From contig OX327702.1 in the NCBI GenBank assembly GCA_946807835.1, positions 18,848,001 to 18,912,000 of the forward strand: a DNA stretch of 64,000 bases. Reading direction: 5' to 3'. This DNA is from Ailanthus altissimus (lineage: Eukaryota > Streptophyta > Magnoliopsida > Sapindales > Simaroubaceae). Positions 1 through 12,842 of the stretch are shown here, in pieces (the stretch's first letter is position 1; every line of letters begins with the position of its first letter). Under the pieces are notes generated by a model. It ran no database searches and was not told where the DNA came from. It saw nothing but the letters and a program-made list of their open reading frames with translations. The translations under genes were made by a program, and so were the position numbers.

Positions 1-2700
1 TATTCCATGACGATCTTAAGACATGTCCTAAAAGAGGAAGTAGACAACTTTCACTAGTTAGATTGGAACCCAATCTTCACTACTAGATGCCTAGAAAAAA
101 AAATGGGGTAAAATGGGTCATGATAAGATTATTCGACATGATTTCAATACGCTTTAAGTGAATATGATAGAAAAAAATTGACACAATTAATAAATTGGTC
201 AAATTCAATACACTTTAAGCAAATATGATAGAGAAAATTGACGATTAATAAACGGGTTAAATTTATGTTACCCATTTATTAATCGTATCGAATACATATT
301 TTAGGTCTATAATTCTCTAATTCATTTAAGTCATATTCAATAAATGAATCGTACTCGTGTCTATTCATGTATCTACTCATTTAAGTCATGTTTAATTAAA
401 TTATAAAATTAAATATATATATATATATAATTAAAAATCTAAACTCTAAAGACTTTTCTCCTTCAATTATATTGGATGAATTTTATTTTTTAATTTGTGT
501 ATTATTAGAAGCATTAAATACTTAATTTTTTATGTAATTTTAAATTTTATTAATTATGACTTAAACGTGTTTTAAACAAAGTGAATATTTCATATAAATG
601 AATCAATTTAAGTATTATTATTCATTTAAACGAATATAATCATAAACGAATTAAATCGTGTATAATTGTATAAATAAAATAAATTTGATCTATTTATTTA
701 AATGTGTCGTATCGTATAATTCGTTTATTAAATCAATCGAATTTATGTTTGAGAGTCTAATTTATTTAATAAACAAATCATAAATAAATATAATAAAAAT
801 TTATTAATATCTTATATTGACACGATATAAATATTCATATGAATTACCATCCCTAATTACAATCTTTTGCATAATGCATTTTGCTTTTCTTTTTTATCAT
901 TCCTTTATAAAAAAGCTATGATTTTTTGTAACCTCATGGTATAAATATTGATCAAATAGTAAATTTATCATGAGTTTAAAGGTTTAGTGGAGTAGCCTAA
1001 GGCTCAAGTTGGAGGAACCACTATAAGTCGTATTCTTTGCATTTTTATTGTTATTTTACCAAGCTTTTAACTATTGTTTCTCAAGAACAACAAAACTGAC
1101 TTCTTGTTTTCAAATTGCTGAAATTTGGGGTCAACAAAGGTTAGTCACAAAAATTGATTAATTGGAATTTGAAATAAAAATCATGCCAAATTTTAGTCAA
1201 ATCATGTCTTAACTAAATATTATTATTTGACTGATGTTGATTAGATCATTTTTTTTAAAATCTAAAGGTGCTAGTGGGATTTAATAAGAAAAAAATTAAA
1301 AAGACACTTATTTCAATAATTATCATAATTGTCTTTTAAATTTATGAAAAATGAAAGATTTTAAAAATTTATGAAGATAATCTGTCCAAGATTTAATGTG
1401 TTATTTCAAAGAACAATTATAAGAGACATTCTTGAGTTGCATATAAATGAAAATAAAATGATGTTGAAATTATTTTTAATATTAATTGGCAGAATAACTG
1501 AATTGAATATAAAGTTTTTTTTGTTAGTATTTAACGTTTTGACACTAAAGATACTCTTCACTTCTGTTAATCCTTAAAAATGAAAGACTTTATTATTTAT
1601 ATAAGTTGTTATTTTGGAATTTTGGATTGGACTTTATATTAATGATTTTTGTTGACTTACATTTTTAAACTTTGATGGATATTCAAATATTTGATCAATG
1701 ATTATTGCGTGGTTTATTTAAATTGTGAATAGTGCCCAACATCTATTTGAAAATTATTTAATTTTGGTCCTTTTGGTTTTAGATTTGGGATTTCTGAATG
1801 TATATATCTTATGAGATCTATTTGTAAATTATAGTAATGTATGGCTTATATATTTAATTGTGATCTAAATTTAAATATTTGTAACAAAATATATTATATA
1901 GAAATTAATATAGGTTATATTATTAAATGCTTCATGTATTTAAATAAATTAAATTTTTATATTTTAAATTTGTTGGGGTTAAATTTTAATCTTATAAAGT
2001 GAATTTAATAAGCTTTAATACGCCAACATATTTAATTTACAAATCAAAATGGCCTAAATTATACAATTATCAAGTTAAATATAGAAAATAATAAGTAAAA
2101 AGCCCACAAATTAAAACTGGCCCAGAAGACCCAAAACCGAACTAGACCAAATTAGAGTATTGTTCAATTATCTTATACTGATTTTTTTTTTTTTTTTAAT
2201 CATCGCGGGCTAGTTCGGTTTTAATCAAAACTAACTAAATCCGAAAATTAAAAGCTACGCGATGTGTTCATTAAAAATATGTTACTCGCTATCAAATAAA
2301 ATTATATTAGGTGCTATTTTCTTATCTATCTTATATTGTAATGAATTATTTTTAATAATTAAATATAAATATGATAAAATTGTAACATAAACATACAAAT
2401 AACATGATAATTTGGTCTCCTAAAATTCTAAAAGATGATGATCCTCTAATATAAGTTTGGGTTTTTTTCGTATTCAACTAGGTGTATATATAATATTAAC
2501 GCATCTCGAATCATAATATAAATATATGCAATGAGACATCTTCTCAAGAACTCAAGTTATAAACAAAAAGTAAAATGGTTGATGAAGTCTCAAAGTATAG
2601 CAAAACAATAATAAATATATTTATATTTTGAATTAAGTGATAATGTATTCATTGCTTAATTTTTTTTGTTAAAATTGTAGTTAGTTTGATTAAATATCTC
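1..2700. other. AT-rich intergenic DNA with small repeats
   Basis: No gene is supported here. The only open frames are short and AT-driven. A 61-bp unit is repeated in tandem at about 145-205 and 206-265, sharing a core that runs from CAATAC, through CTTTAAG and ATATGATAGA, to a TTGAC and TTAATAAA block. A TA microsatellite lies near 413-429. A perfect 13-bp inverted repeat (AAAACCGAACTAG at 2133-2145 and its complement at 2210-2222) encloses an oligo-T run. The first 850 bases, rich in ATTCATTTAAGT-like words, resemble decayed non-coding transposon DNA, but I cannot assign a family. Confidence 0.5.
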
Positions 2701-2730
2701 ATTTATTTTAAATATATGTTGATCATTCAT

Positions 2731-3124
2731 TGATCGACATCAATCGACTGTTGATCAATATTGACTAATATTAATTAATTATTGACTATATTAATTGACG
2801 TTAACCAACATCATATCGACTCCTTATAAATACTATTGAACTTCAAAATTTATGATTTACATGGTAATAAAATTATTTTTACCAATAAAGTATTAAAAGA
2901 TACCCAAAATTAGTGAGAAAAATAACAATTTATAATGACATTGTCAAATATTTTTTTTACTAAATTTTAAGTTTATTTAATACCCTATTGATAAAAATAA
3001 CTTCGTTATTATATTAATCATAAAAATTAAAATTTGATGTTATTTATAAAAAATTATTATACTACCAATCAATATTAATTATTGTCAATCAATAATAGGT
3101 CAACAATCAATTAATGACAATCAC
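2731..3124. mobile_element. Foldback element / MITE-like long inverted repeat
   Basis: The two halves of this segment are imperfect reverse complements over most of their length. The outer arms pair around TGTTGATCAATATTGAC (near 2750) and AATCAATATTAATTATTGTC (near 3066). The inner arms pair around ATTTATGATTTACATGGTAA (near 2848) and the TAATCATAAAAATTAAA stretch near 3015. Only a short, unpaired AT-rich centre remains. A near-palindrome of about 400 bp without coding capacity is the usual architecture of a MITE or foldback element. The superfamily is unknown and the ends and target duplication were not defined precisely. Confidence 0.6.
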
Positions 3125-6100
3125 TAAATTATGTCATGTCACTAAAAAATAAAAGTATTGTATAAAGATACAAAAATATTTTTATCTTTTTTAAAAAAAT
3201 TAACAAATAAAAATATAAAGGTCATTTATTTGAAAATAAATAACATATTTTGTCATTTTTCTATACTTAAAAAATTCATCGATCCTTTTCCTTAACCAAA
3301 ATAATTATTAAGGAGAATCCATATCTGGGACCAACGATAAAGAGAGATGCCAAACGAATCACGAATCCACCATATGCTATAATTCACAAGGTGTTCTAAC
3401 TAGATTTGCAAATAAGAATATAATAAAAATTTGTCTTGTCTGACGCAACGTCCCAACATTTTTAGAATGGCCTAACGTCTGAATTTTTTTTATTTTTTAT
3501 TTTAATGCTTAATTTTACTAATTTTTATAGATTTGATAATGTCATTTTAAAACTATAGAGTCATTTACATAGACAAAAACTAAATTTTTTAGTTAAAAAA
3601 TCACTGCTATAAAAAAAAAGAATTTTATTTTAAAAAAAATTATATGGAGGTGGTGGAATGGTCGGTAGCCGGCAGAAGAGAATAAAGTGATCAAGGGGCT
3701 GGATATATATGAACCGGCCTTCGATTTCTATAATAATAATAATTTATAATGATAATTAGGGGGCACTTAATTATTTAAGCAGTCATTGTCACATCCACCA
3801 CCGCCCAATTTTAGTCTGAAATTGCCGGGTGATTTGTACCATTTAAATAAATAAATAAATAAAATGGTGGAAGAATTATAATGGACAATAGTTAGGTAAG
3901 GTAAGGCATCGATGCCAAATTTTGGTTGCGTTGGCATCTACCAAGTGGAGGCTATAAAAAGGTTGGACTGTTTGGTTGTTGTTTAATTTATGGGTGTAGT
4001 AACTTGTCATTTCCCTTTCTTTCATTTAACAACTTAGGTACAATTAATTGTTGCACGACTTAAAAATTTAGACCTTTGATCTATTTTTTGTTATTATTGA
4101 AGTTTCTTGATAGAAATGATTTCCAGCTCCTCATTCCTTGCCTTTTTATTTTTCAAATCTCTTTCTTTCATTTGCAAATTAAAACTCTCCGATGATCAAA
4201 TCAGTTTGTTAAAAAAAAAATGTAAAATTAAATTTTTTATTTTAAAAAAGGTTTATGAAAGTGTTAAAAAGGATATGTTTATTTTTGTGAGAAAATATAT
4301 TTAAAATGTATTGAAAAGTTAAAATTAAACCAGAATTGGAATCCATGAAAATGAGAAAGAATTCTTTTTTTTTTTTTTTAAACGTGAGATTTGGAAGAAA
4401 AATGTGAACTTTTCTTTCAACTCTTCTCCGTAGTTAAATCAGACGTCTTCCTTTTCAATTCTTTGATTATCCGCGTTGGCAGTCCAGTTGACATGTGGGT
4501 CTGATCCAATTAGATTTAACAATAATAAAAATGTATTTTATTTTAAATTAAGAGAGCTAATTATTAGATTAGCTTAACTTTCCATTCAAAAAGTGCATAT
4601 TTTCACAATCATGATCTCAAGCTCATAATATGTTTTTATTTTCGTTTCAAAGAGAACTTTTATTGGTAATAAATTGGTCAATTTATATATATATATATAT
4701 AAATTAGTCTTCTCCAAATCGGTTGAGACACTTTTTCTAAACCGATCTAGTTGCTTTTAAATCGGTCAGCCACCTTTTAAATCGGTTGAGCTATTTTATA
4801 TTTTTTTGAAAAAATTTTAATGGATAATTATAAGTTTCACTGACTAGTTTTTCAATTTCTCTATAAATACTTTTCTTAAAAAAAAGTTCAGGACATTAGA
4901 CGTTAACATCATTGAGTACCATTGTGCCAAAATTCATAGGGTTCATTCAAAAAGACTAGTGACTTGATCACATGAGCTTTACAATAAAAAAATTCTTAAA
5001 TAATTTAATATGTTTTATCGCAAACTATACTTTTATTGCATTAAGGATAAACTCTTAGTTTTAACATATGCTTTAAATCTCTCAAACAACAAAGAAATAA
5101 TACAAGTTTTATATTTAAGTATTAGAAGTTTAGTATATATTATAATGTGTATGAGATTAAATTTTAGTAATACAATGAGATTAGTAAGTAAATACTAATC
5201 AATTCTTAAACGCAAATATTTGTGTGTTTCAAAGAGGAGATTTTATATTTTAGAAACACTGAAAACTACTCTTTATTTTATCAAGGATATGAGTTGTGAT
5301 TGCACATAGATGTTAATCAAAGAAGCAATCTTAATGACAAAAAAATTGCTTCAAGAAATGCATTAAGCAATTTTTTTTTATACTAATAATAGTACTATAT
5401 CATAGAGTAATAAGAAGTAAATATACAGAGACTTCAACAACAGTGAAAAATAAGTATGTAGCACTCAAAATACTATTTGGCTTTAAAGATCTTAACTTGG
5501 TCAATAATTGTATGTTGTGACAGCAAAATGATGATATCTTTCAACATAGTAAATTAAAATACACAAAGATTAAGTACAATTTTTTAATGGGTATTGTAGT
5601 ACAAAAGAATTTGTACCAAAAAAAAAAGGGAATTTACAAGTACATGGTAGTAGATTCACTTACCAAAATTGTGACTAAAGTTAACGCTGTAGATGTGCGA
5701 TCTTTAGAGTTATGTAGATTACAATGTTGTACTTTATGACACATGTATTATATATTTAATGTATCATATTTAGATCTATGTCTATATATATATATATATA
5801 TTTATAATATTCAAAAATATGTCATTAAGTTATGATTGACTTTTTTATATAAGCGGTCGATTCAGTTGTTAAAGAAATAAGTTGAGATAACATACAAAAA
5901 TTAAAAATAAAATTTTTAAATTTTTATTCTTCCAATTATTATTTAAAATTTTGTGTCGCCTTAATTGTGTTAAGATGAAATTCATTTTATGTCTGTATAT
6001 AAACTTACCATGATATACTTCACTATTATGACAACTTGCTTTAATTAAATGTCCAGTTTTAATTAATAAAGTAGCTTAATTCAGAATTTAGGTTAGTGAT

Positions 6101-6600
6101 TGAACTAATATATATATAATGAACTAGTTAGACATGTGTTTTTTTAATTGATAATTTACTATAGCATACAAATTACATTGGGTTTGCTATGTGACTCCAT
6201 AAAGAAAATGAGTGAACTTGTATTTACGTTTCGACTCTTAACTATAATATGATTTCAATTAGTTCAAACTTCCAAAAGGTAAGAATTTAAATTCATTCTT
6301 ATGGATTTCAGAGTGAGACTCATGTTTTTTCAACAATAAAAAAATGTCTTATAATCAAAGGCTAATCATGCCTGTCTTTAAACCATATGGTAATATCCAT
6401 GCATGCATCTAGTAAATAATCTAATATATCTTTAATTTCATGCTTAAATGTATATTATGAAAGAGGACAAAAAGACATCAACATTTTAAAAAGTGGAAGA
6501 AGTTAGGAATTTTAATTTTAAACTCATTTTCAAAAGTTAACTAGTTGTCATGATCATCATTATATATATTAATTAAGGTCGAAGAAAAGGACCCAACATG
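3125..6600. other. AT-rich intergenic DNA, no gene seen
   Basis: I see no coding region of plant type. Local structure includes TA microsatellites at about 4684-4702 and 5782-5801, and four short copies of an AATCGGT-containing word between 4716 and 4795. A promoter-like TATAAAAAGG lies near 3953, with an ATG at 3990 whose frame soon ends. None of these carries a recognisable domain. Confidence 0.4.
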
Positions 6601-6855
6601 CAACGTATTAAATAAAAAAGAAGGAAAATATAAAAAGGAACTTGTGCTGTAAGAGTAAACTATTGCTATTTGTTAAGCAACCTTATTTTTTCTTATTCTC
6701 TCTCCTTTTTAGTTTCTAACATCAACCTTCTTCCCCTTTCTAAAGCAATAGCTTAAATGGCGTCACCGTTAGAGAATCTCAAACTGTTGATCTTCCAGCA
6801 GTCTAGATTGCTATCACTGAAAAAAAGGGAAATGTTTAGAAATAATTACTTTTAA
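6600..6855 (+). pseudogene. Promoter-like stretch with short ORF, possible gene remnant
   Basis: A TATA motif (TATAAAAAGG, about 6629-6638) is followed by a CT-rich, leader-like stretch, then an ATG at 6757 in the context TTAAATGGCG. The frame runs 32 codons to a stop at 6853-6855 and begins Met-Ala-Ser-Pro-Leu-Glu-Asn-Leu-Lys. This layout resembles the 5' end of a plant gene. However, everything after 6855 is AT-rich non-coding DNA and no downstream exon was found. I do not recognise the peptide. It may be a gene truncated by insertion, a very short gene, or chance. Confidence 0.22.
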
Positions 6856-9800
6856 AATGTTATAAATTTTTATAATAATAAATTATTTGATAAATTTTTA
6901 TTAGTCAAAAAATAATGAATGAATAAAATTATTTTTATGAATAATATAATTCAAAAAATATTTGTAGTTTAAATTACGAAATCAACAAAAAAATGTTGCT
7001 ATTGTCTAAATAAATTTTTTAAAAAAAATCTATAAATTAAAAATAAGTATTTTTGTGTATTAATGTATAAAAATATTTTATGAAAATGATAAAAAATAAT
7101 AAAATTAGGGACAAAAATGATGGATAAAATTAAAATTTCTCACATTTCGTGCGAGGCATGAGGAAGGGCCTTACACCACGCCTTGTGCCCAGGGCGTGGC
7201 GCAAGTCGCAAGGTCTCAACTTGCATAACACCTCGCAGGCAAGGTCTTGTGTGAGTTAGCCACGAGTTGGTTGCGAGTTAGGCATGAGACTCTGTCGACA
7301 TTAGCCTTCTTCTTCGACATTTTTTGTTTGATTTTACTTTTTATTTATTTATAATTTTTCGGTTATTTTTAATTAAATTTATTAATTTTTATCTTATTTT
7401 ACTTCAAATTATTCATTTAAACTAATTTTAAAGTATATTTTAATTAAAATTTTAAATAATTTATGGAGAAAAGATGTAAAAATACTTCAAGAGTAAAATG
7501 TACAAAAATTATATATATAACTAATAAAAATTATAAATTTATTTTTTGACTAAATTGAATTTTTGTTTTAGAAAATGAACTATTTTTAGACATTTCCCTC
7601 GAAATAAATAGATTAGTGTTGTTATTAAGCAAGGGCGAGTAGCGGAGATATCTCTCATATCAGACTCAAGACTAAACTCATATTTCGTAATCGTACGTAC
7701 GTGAGAAACAGAGGATCTGCGAGCGACGTATTTGTCATTCCTCACTGAAAGGCAAATAAATAAAACCAAAACCAATGGGCAACTATTAAATTGCATGCAT
7801 GGCCACCAACCCTTTTGGTAATTGGGGCACCCTATGTTTAGTTAGTTAATTAATTAAGCTTTGATTTAGACATCATTTGGCGTTTACAACTGAAGGGTAA
7901 CTTAAAAATTTGTTTGACAACCTTATCTTATTATAAGGTTATGGTTCATAATAATTTTTTTTGAAGTTAAATGTGGTTTTCAAATATGAGAAGGAGAAGG
8001 AGGAACCATAAAATCTACTTAAAAATAATCATTGTATTTGTCCATATCTTCGCTATATAATATACCTAAGTTTTTATTTTATTTTTAAAAAGGGTAAAAT
8101 TTATCATTTATAACTGTTATAGATACCAAAGTAATTAACTTTTGTCAACTTTTTTTTTTTTTAAGAGTTATGGCATTTGAATCAAGATCTATTAAAATAC
8201 TATGGAAAATTTTAGATAGGACAATTTTAATAGGATCACCATAAAAAAAAAATGCTATTTGCTTAAAAGTTTTCTCTTTCATTATCATTATCAACATTGT
8301 GGGCTCAAATTAGATTGTAGCTTAGTCAAGCTAAAAAAATTACTAATTTAAAAAAAATATTACTATTTACTTATTTATTCAGTCCGCCAAATTTAGAGTT
8401 AAATTGACTTTTTAAATAAAATTTTTAAAAGTATAATTTTTTTAAAAATATATTGATTATTTAGTTATTAATTAAATTTTTTTTTTAAGTTTTAAATCAT
8501 TTGATAATGTTTATCTATTATTAAACTATTAAAAAAGACAATGAATATTAAATAAATGTGTTTATTCAAAATTTAGGCAAATTAAAATATAAATATAAAT
8601 TTATCCTATATTTTTTTAATCTAATTTTTTAAAACACAATAATCTAAATAAAATTAATGTATAATAATTAACGAATCAAATAAATTATTATATTTAATAT
8701 AAAAATTAAAGTATAAAATAGCACTTACTAATGACAAAAGAGTTGGGAGAGAGTCTTGTAAAAGTACAATGACTGCAAAGATATGAAATATATAATGGTT
8801 TTCAAGAAAACATTACAAATACATTAGTTGGATAGAGTTTATAGTTGTTAAGAGCACACCATAAAACTAAAAAATATATATTATTAGGTAAACTAAATTT
8901 TGAACTTTTATAATTAAAGGTAAAGACTTTTTTTTTAATTTTTAAAACGTTTTTTTAAAATTGAAACTAAACATAATTATTTAGAAAATAATAATTGGTA
9001 TTAAAAAAGTTATTTGAGCAGTAGAGAAGCTCATCAAAATAGGTAATTAATATTTTGCTAAATATTGTTTCCTATTTTTAAATTAAATTATCTTAAATGA
9101 TTATATTTCTCATCTTGTTTAAGATAATATGTCATTTGCCTTTTTTCCCCTTCATATGATAATAATGGAACAATATTTTAGTACTTAAAAATTGATGCAG
9201 ATCATTTAGCTCATGCTTTACTAATCAAATTGAAGTTTCTTAATTTTTAGTAATTTTTATTTAATTTGAATTATATTTTGATTTGTTTTCTTTTTTAAGA
9301 GTTCTATTCTTAAGTCTTATTCCCAATTTCCCTAGTTTAATAGAAAATTTTAATTGACTAGTTTTGTAGTTTAAATAAAATAATTAATGGTTAGTGTAGA
9401 TAAGAGTCTCTTGTAACATTTGATATAAATTTGTTATCTAATTATTTATTAGAATAAATTTTTTGTTTAATTTCTCAGCATTTGTTGAACTTAAAATCCT
9501 ACATTTACGGTATCCCATAAAATCAATAGAATATTAATTAGTTTAGTTTATTATTCTGAACATTCTTAAATTGGACAAAATATTCATAAATGCTATTGCA
9601 ACTAAATTTGATTTTAATAATTAATTCAATATTCTCATTTTTTGTTTGTTTGTTTGTTAAGTGATGAATTTATTAAAAATAATTGTGTATTTAATCATAA
9701 ATTCGGTGAAGATGAATTTCAAACTATATCTTTCTTTCTATGAATTATGTCAAGATTTTTTTTTACAAGAAAAATAAAAAATTACTTTTTAATTGATAAA

Positions 9801-11400
9801 TTAATTCATCTTATGCTAACTTTTCGTGTTTTTGCAACAATGATAGAATGTGCATTTGAAGCTATTATACTTATCCAAATAAAACTTTATAAAAAAAAAT
9901 TATATTATTGCTTACATTAAAAAAGAACTAACGAAAAGATTGATATTGAAATGTTAAAAAAAATTGTATTTTATGTTTCGTACTCATGAAATTTACAAAA
10001 CAATAATAAAAAAAAATTTATAACCCAATGAAAAATGAATTTTAACAGTGTCAGACACTTGCTTTGACAATAAAATTTATGCACCTTCTAACTAAGTTAG
10101 AAGTTCGAACTCTAAAAAAGTGTAGAATTATTTTATTGAATCCAATTATTGAGAGATCAAATTTAAATAGGGATAACAATAGATCGGGATGAAAGTAAAA
10201 AGGTCTTCTTCATAACTTACCTTTTTTTTAAAAAAAATTTAAGCCCCTTTCCATTTTATTCCCCAAAAATTTTAATAGAATAGGAATAAAATCTTTATAA
10301 GAGGAATGCCTTTTCTATCCCTACCCAATTTTTCTATTTTCTATTTATTAATATCAAATACTAATTATATTCATAAATTTTAACATTTTAAATTTTATCT
10401 ATATTATGATTAAAAAATATCAAACTAACAAACTAAAAATATAATAATATCTTTGAATAGTAATTAATAAACAAATTTTTAAATAAATAATAAAAAATAA
10501 TTTAAATAATATTTTAATGTCTAACATTATTAATTTGCTTGTTAATTGTTTCATTAAAACCAACGGTCCCTTAACTTAAAAATAAAAGTCTTTTTGTTGT
10601 TTACAATAAAGAAAAAAAAAGTAAATTTTAAGAGTTTTTATTATATATTTTTATTTTTATTAATAAATATATATTATTAAAGCATGTCATAATTAAATAT
10701 AAATTATAAAATAAAAAATTAGTTAATTATTTAATATATATAAATATATATTAAAAATTTATATTTAATATATTTATAAAAAAAAGGGTTGGAATGAGAC
10801 AGGAAAGCTTAATTTTATCCCCGTTTCATTAATAATTCAAAAAATAATTTTTTTATATACTCCATTTTATTTTAACAAAAATTACTTTAATCCCTAACTC
10901 ATCCAGGGTGGGGTTTTGCTAAGCATTTTATCATCTTAAAATTTAATCTTTAATGTTGTTTAATTGATTATATTGAAAGAATATTATTATAATTAATTGT
11001 GTTAAAATAATATTATTATAATTAGACAATATTTAAGCCGTAATATTCTCATAATTTAAAATTTAAAATATAACACTCGTATAAAAGATAAATTCTAACA
11101 AGTTTTTTTAAGATACTAATATTATTCCAATTATATTTATTATGGTCTAATAAAAAATTCATTTAAAATTTATCATATATATTAATATTAATATAATTTT
11201 TTTGACATAAAAGATGAAGAATCCAATTCAAAATCTTCGCTGAATGAAAACTGCACTTTATAGCCATTTAAGAAAGTATATTTTTATTAATATAGTTAAC
11301 AAAGTAATTAAACTTTAAAAGTCCGACAAAAATTTTATTCTTTTGGGTCTGAATTTTAATTTTTTACCTTTTTGTTTTTTGTTTTGAAATAAAATGGATA
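6856..11400. other. Intergenic DNA with a GC-rich island
   Basis: This is mostly AT-rich sequence without coding signal. One contrasting patch at about 7145-7312 is GC-rich and internally repetitive, with repeated GCGAGGC, AGGCATGAG and CGTGGCG-like words; it looks like part of a decayed transposon. Around 10095-10110 a GTTCGAACTCT word resembles an RNA polymerase III B box, but no A box or tRNA fold was found, so no RNA gene is called. The kinase promoter begins near the right edge. Confidence 0.4.
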
Positions 11401-12842
11401 AAAAAAAAAAGGTCGTGGGTGCAGAGAGTTGGTTTTTGGTAGCGAAGGCAACTTTGCGTGGGATTCGATCCATAAAGTCATCGTCGTCGTCATCATCATC
11501 ATCATCATCATTGATAGAAAAAAGGAAAGCTAAAAGCAGAGGGAAGAAGTAGAAATATGGGAATTAAAAGAAAAAGCAATTGATAGTCAGAGAGACTCGG
11601 AGTCAGCTGCTCTCTTATAAGTTAACAACCACTTCACCTACAGTTTCTGCGATCTCTCTTTCCTTTGAAGTTTGAAAGGTATAGCTACTTTCCCTTATAG
11701 TTATTGGTTGTTTCTTGATCCATGTGATGTGATTTGCAGGAAAGCCCATAAAACTTCTTTCTCTTTTTGTTGTGCGTGGCACTCTACCCTTTTTCTACTT
11801 TGAGATGATAATAATATCTTCTTTGTGTTTGTGTTTGTGTCTTTGTCTTTTCTTGTTGTTTTCTTATAGGTGGATTTCACAGAGAGAAAAACTAGAGAAG
11901 AATCTTTGTGCTTGAATTTGAATTTCTCTTATATGTTTGAACCGTTTGGTTTGGTTTAGTTTGGTTTCAGTGCTTTGCTTTTCTTGAAGATCTATACAGT
12001 TGTTTGTCTGTACAGCTGAAATGGGTTCATTGATTCATTTCTCTCTCTATATAACCAATATTTGGGTGGTGACAAAAATTTTTGTATAGTGGTGAAACAA
12101 TATCTAGTTATGTGATGATTAATAATTTGTGCTCCATTTAAAGCTTAAAGGTGTGTTAGAGGAATTTGAATATCTTTTACTTGTTGCTAGAAACAGGTGT
12201 GTGAACATGATTGGGAAGAACACAAGTGTGTTGACAAAGTTATTATTGTTTTTAAAAAAAGCGCAAGTGTTTACAAATATCACATATAAGTTCTTTGCAT
12301 TATCATTTGAGAGGCAGAAAGATTATATAAAGAAGGAATATTCTTATAGATGTGATAAGCTTTTTATTTGAAAAGTTAATTGGAGCTTCAAAATGGAGCT
12401 GTTATACTACAAATCATACCCTGATTTTGCCTCATAGTTGACTATTTAGTATTCACTTTACGGCCTATATTTTTTGCATTCACCTCATATGTTCTTGCAT
12501 TTTTATTTCCCTGGAATTATTTTGTTCTTGCCACAACTTTGAATGAGTTGCTTATTTGGCCAAAAGTGTCTTATGTGTGTTTGTTTTAATGCATTTCTCT
12601 TTCGCAATTATCATTCTATGACTAAGAAGTAGGACTTCATTTGGGAGGTCATCTTCTGCTCTTGAAATCCTCTGTTCTGCCAAGGTTAACAAGTATTTAT
12701 CTTTTGTTCTTTTGATAGATTAAAGGATGGGAAGTTTCAAAGGTATCACCACTATTTTACTGTAAGCCCTGTCTGTGACATCTCAAATTGTCATATAGTG
12801 ACTCATTATCTTGTAAGAACTGTAACCTTTTGGGCATTATGC
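11400..12842 (+). promoter_or_regulatory. Promoter, 5' leader and leader intron of the PIP5K9-type gene
   Basis: A trinucleotide microsatellite (TCA/TCG)n lies at 11478-11510. The following stretch to about 11678 is CT-rich and leader-like and ends in a good donor (GAAAG|GTATAG, intron from 11679). A matching acceptor, TTTGATAG, ends at 12718, and an alternative acceptor ends at 11869. The leader is therefore probably interrupted by one or two introns. The short open frames within 11700-12700 lie in the presumed intron and are not called as genes. Transcript ends cannot be fixed from sequence alone. Confidence 0.55.
12727..12765 (+). promoter_or_regulatory. Upstream ORF (12 codons) in the PIP5K9-type leader
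   Basis: After the leader acceptor at 12718 the first ATG is at 12727. It opens a 12-codon frame starting Met-Gly-Ser-Phe-Lys and stopping at 12763-12765, 77 bases before the main ATG at 12843. It is in a different frame from the kinase, and no other ATG lies between the two. In a scanning model this uORF would be met first and could damp kinase translation. Its presence in the mature mRNA depends on the proposed leader splicing. Confidence 0.45.

Noticed and set aside
3953..4064. TATA box plus ATG at 3990 encoding Met-Gly-Val-Val-Thr, reminiscent of a PR-10 start
   Set aside because: The similarity ends after a few residues and the frame closes quickly; too short to support.
10095..10110. 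GTTCGAACTCT as a tRNA or SINE B box
   Set aside because: No matching A box at the right distance and no cloverleaf.
12129..12371. 80-codon + frame upstream of the kinase
   Set aside because: It lies in the presumed leader intron, has AT-driven composition and shows no family features.
12798..12842. Upstream extension of the kinase frame from a GTG at 12798
   Set aside because: Plant genes do not normally start at GTG, and Met-Ser-Gly at 12843 matches the family N terminus.
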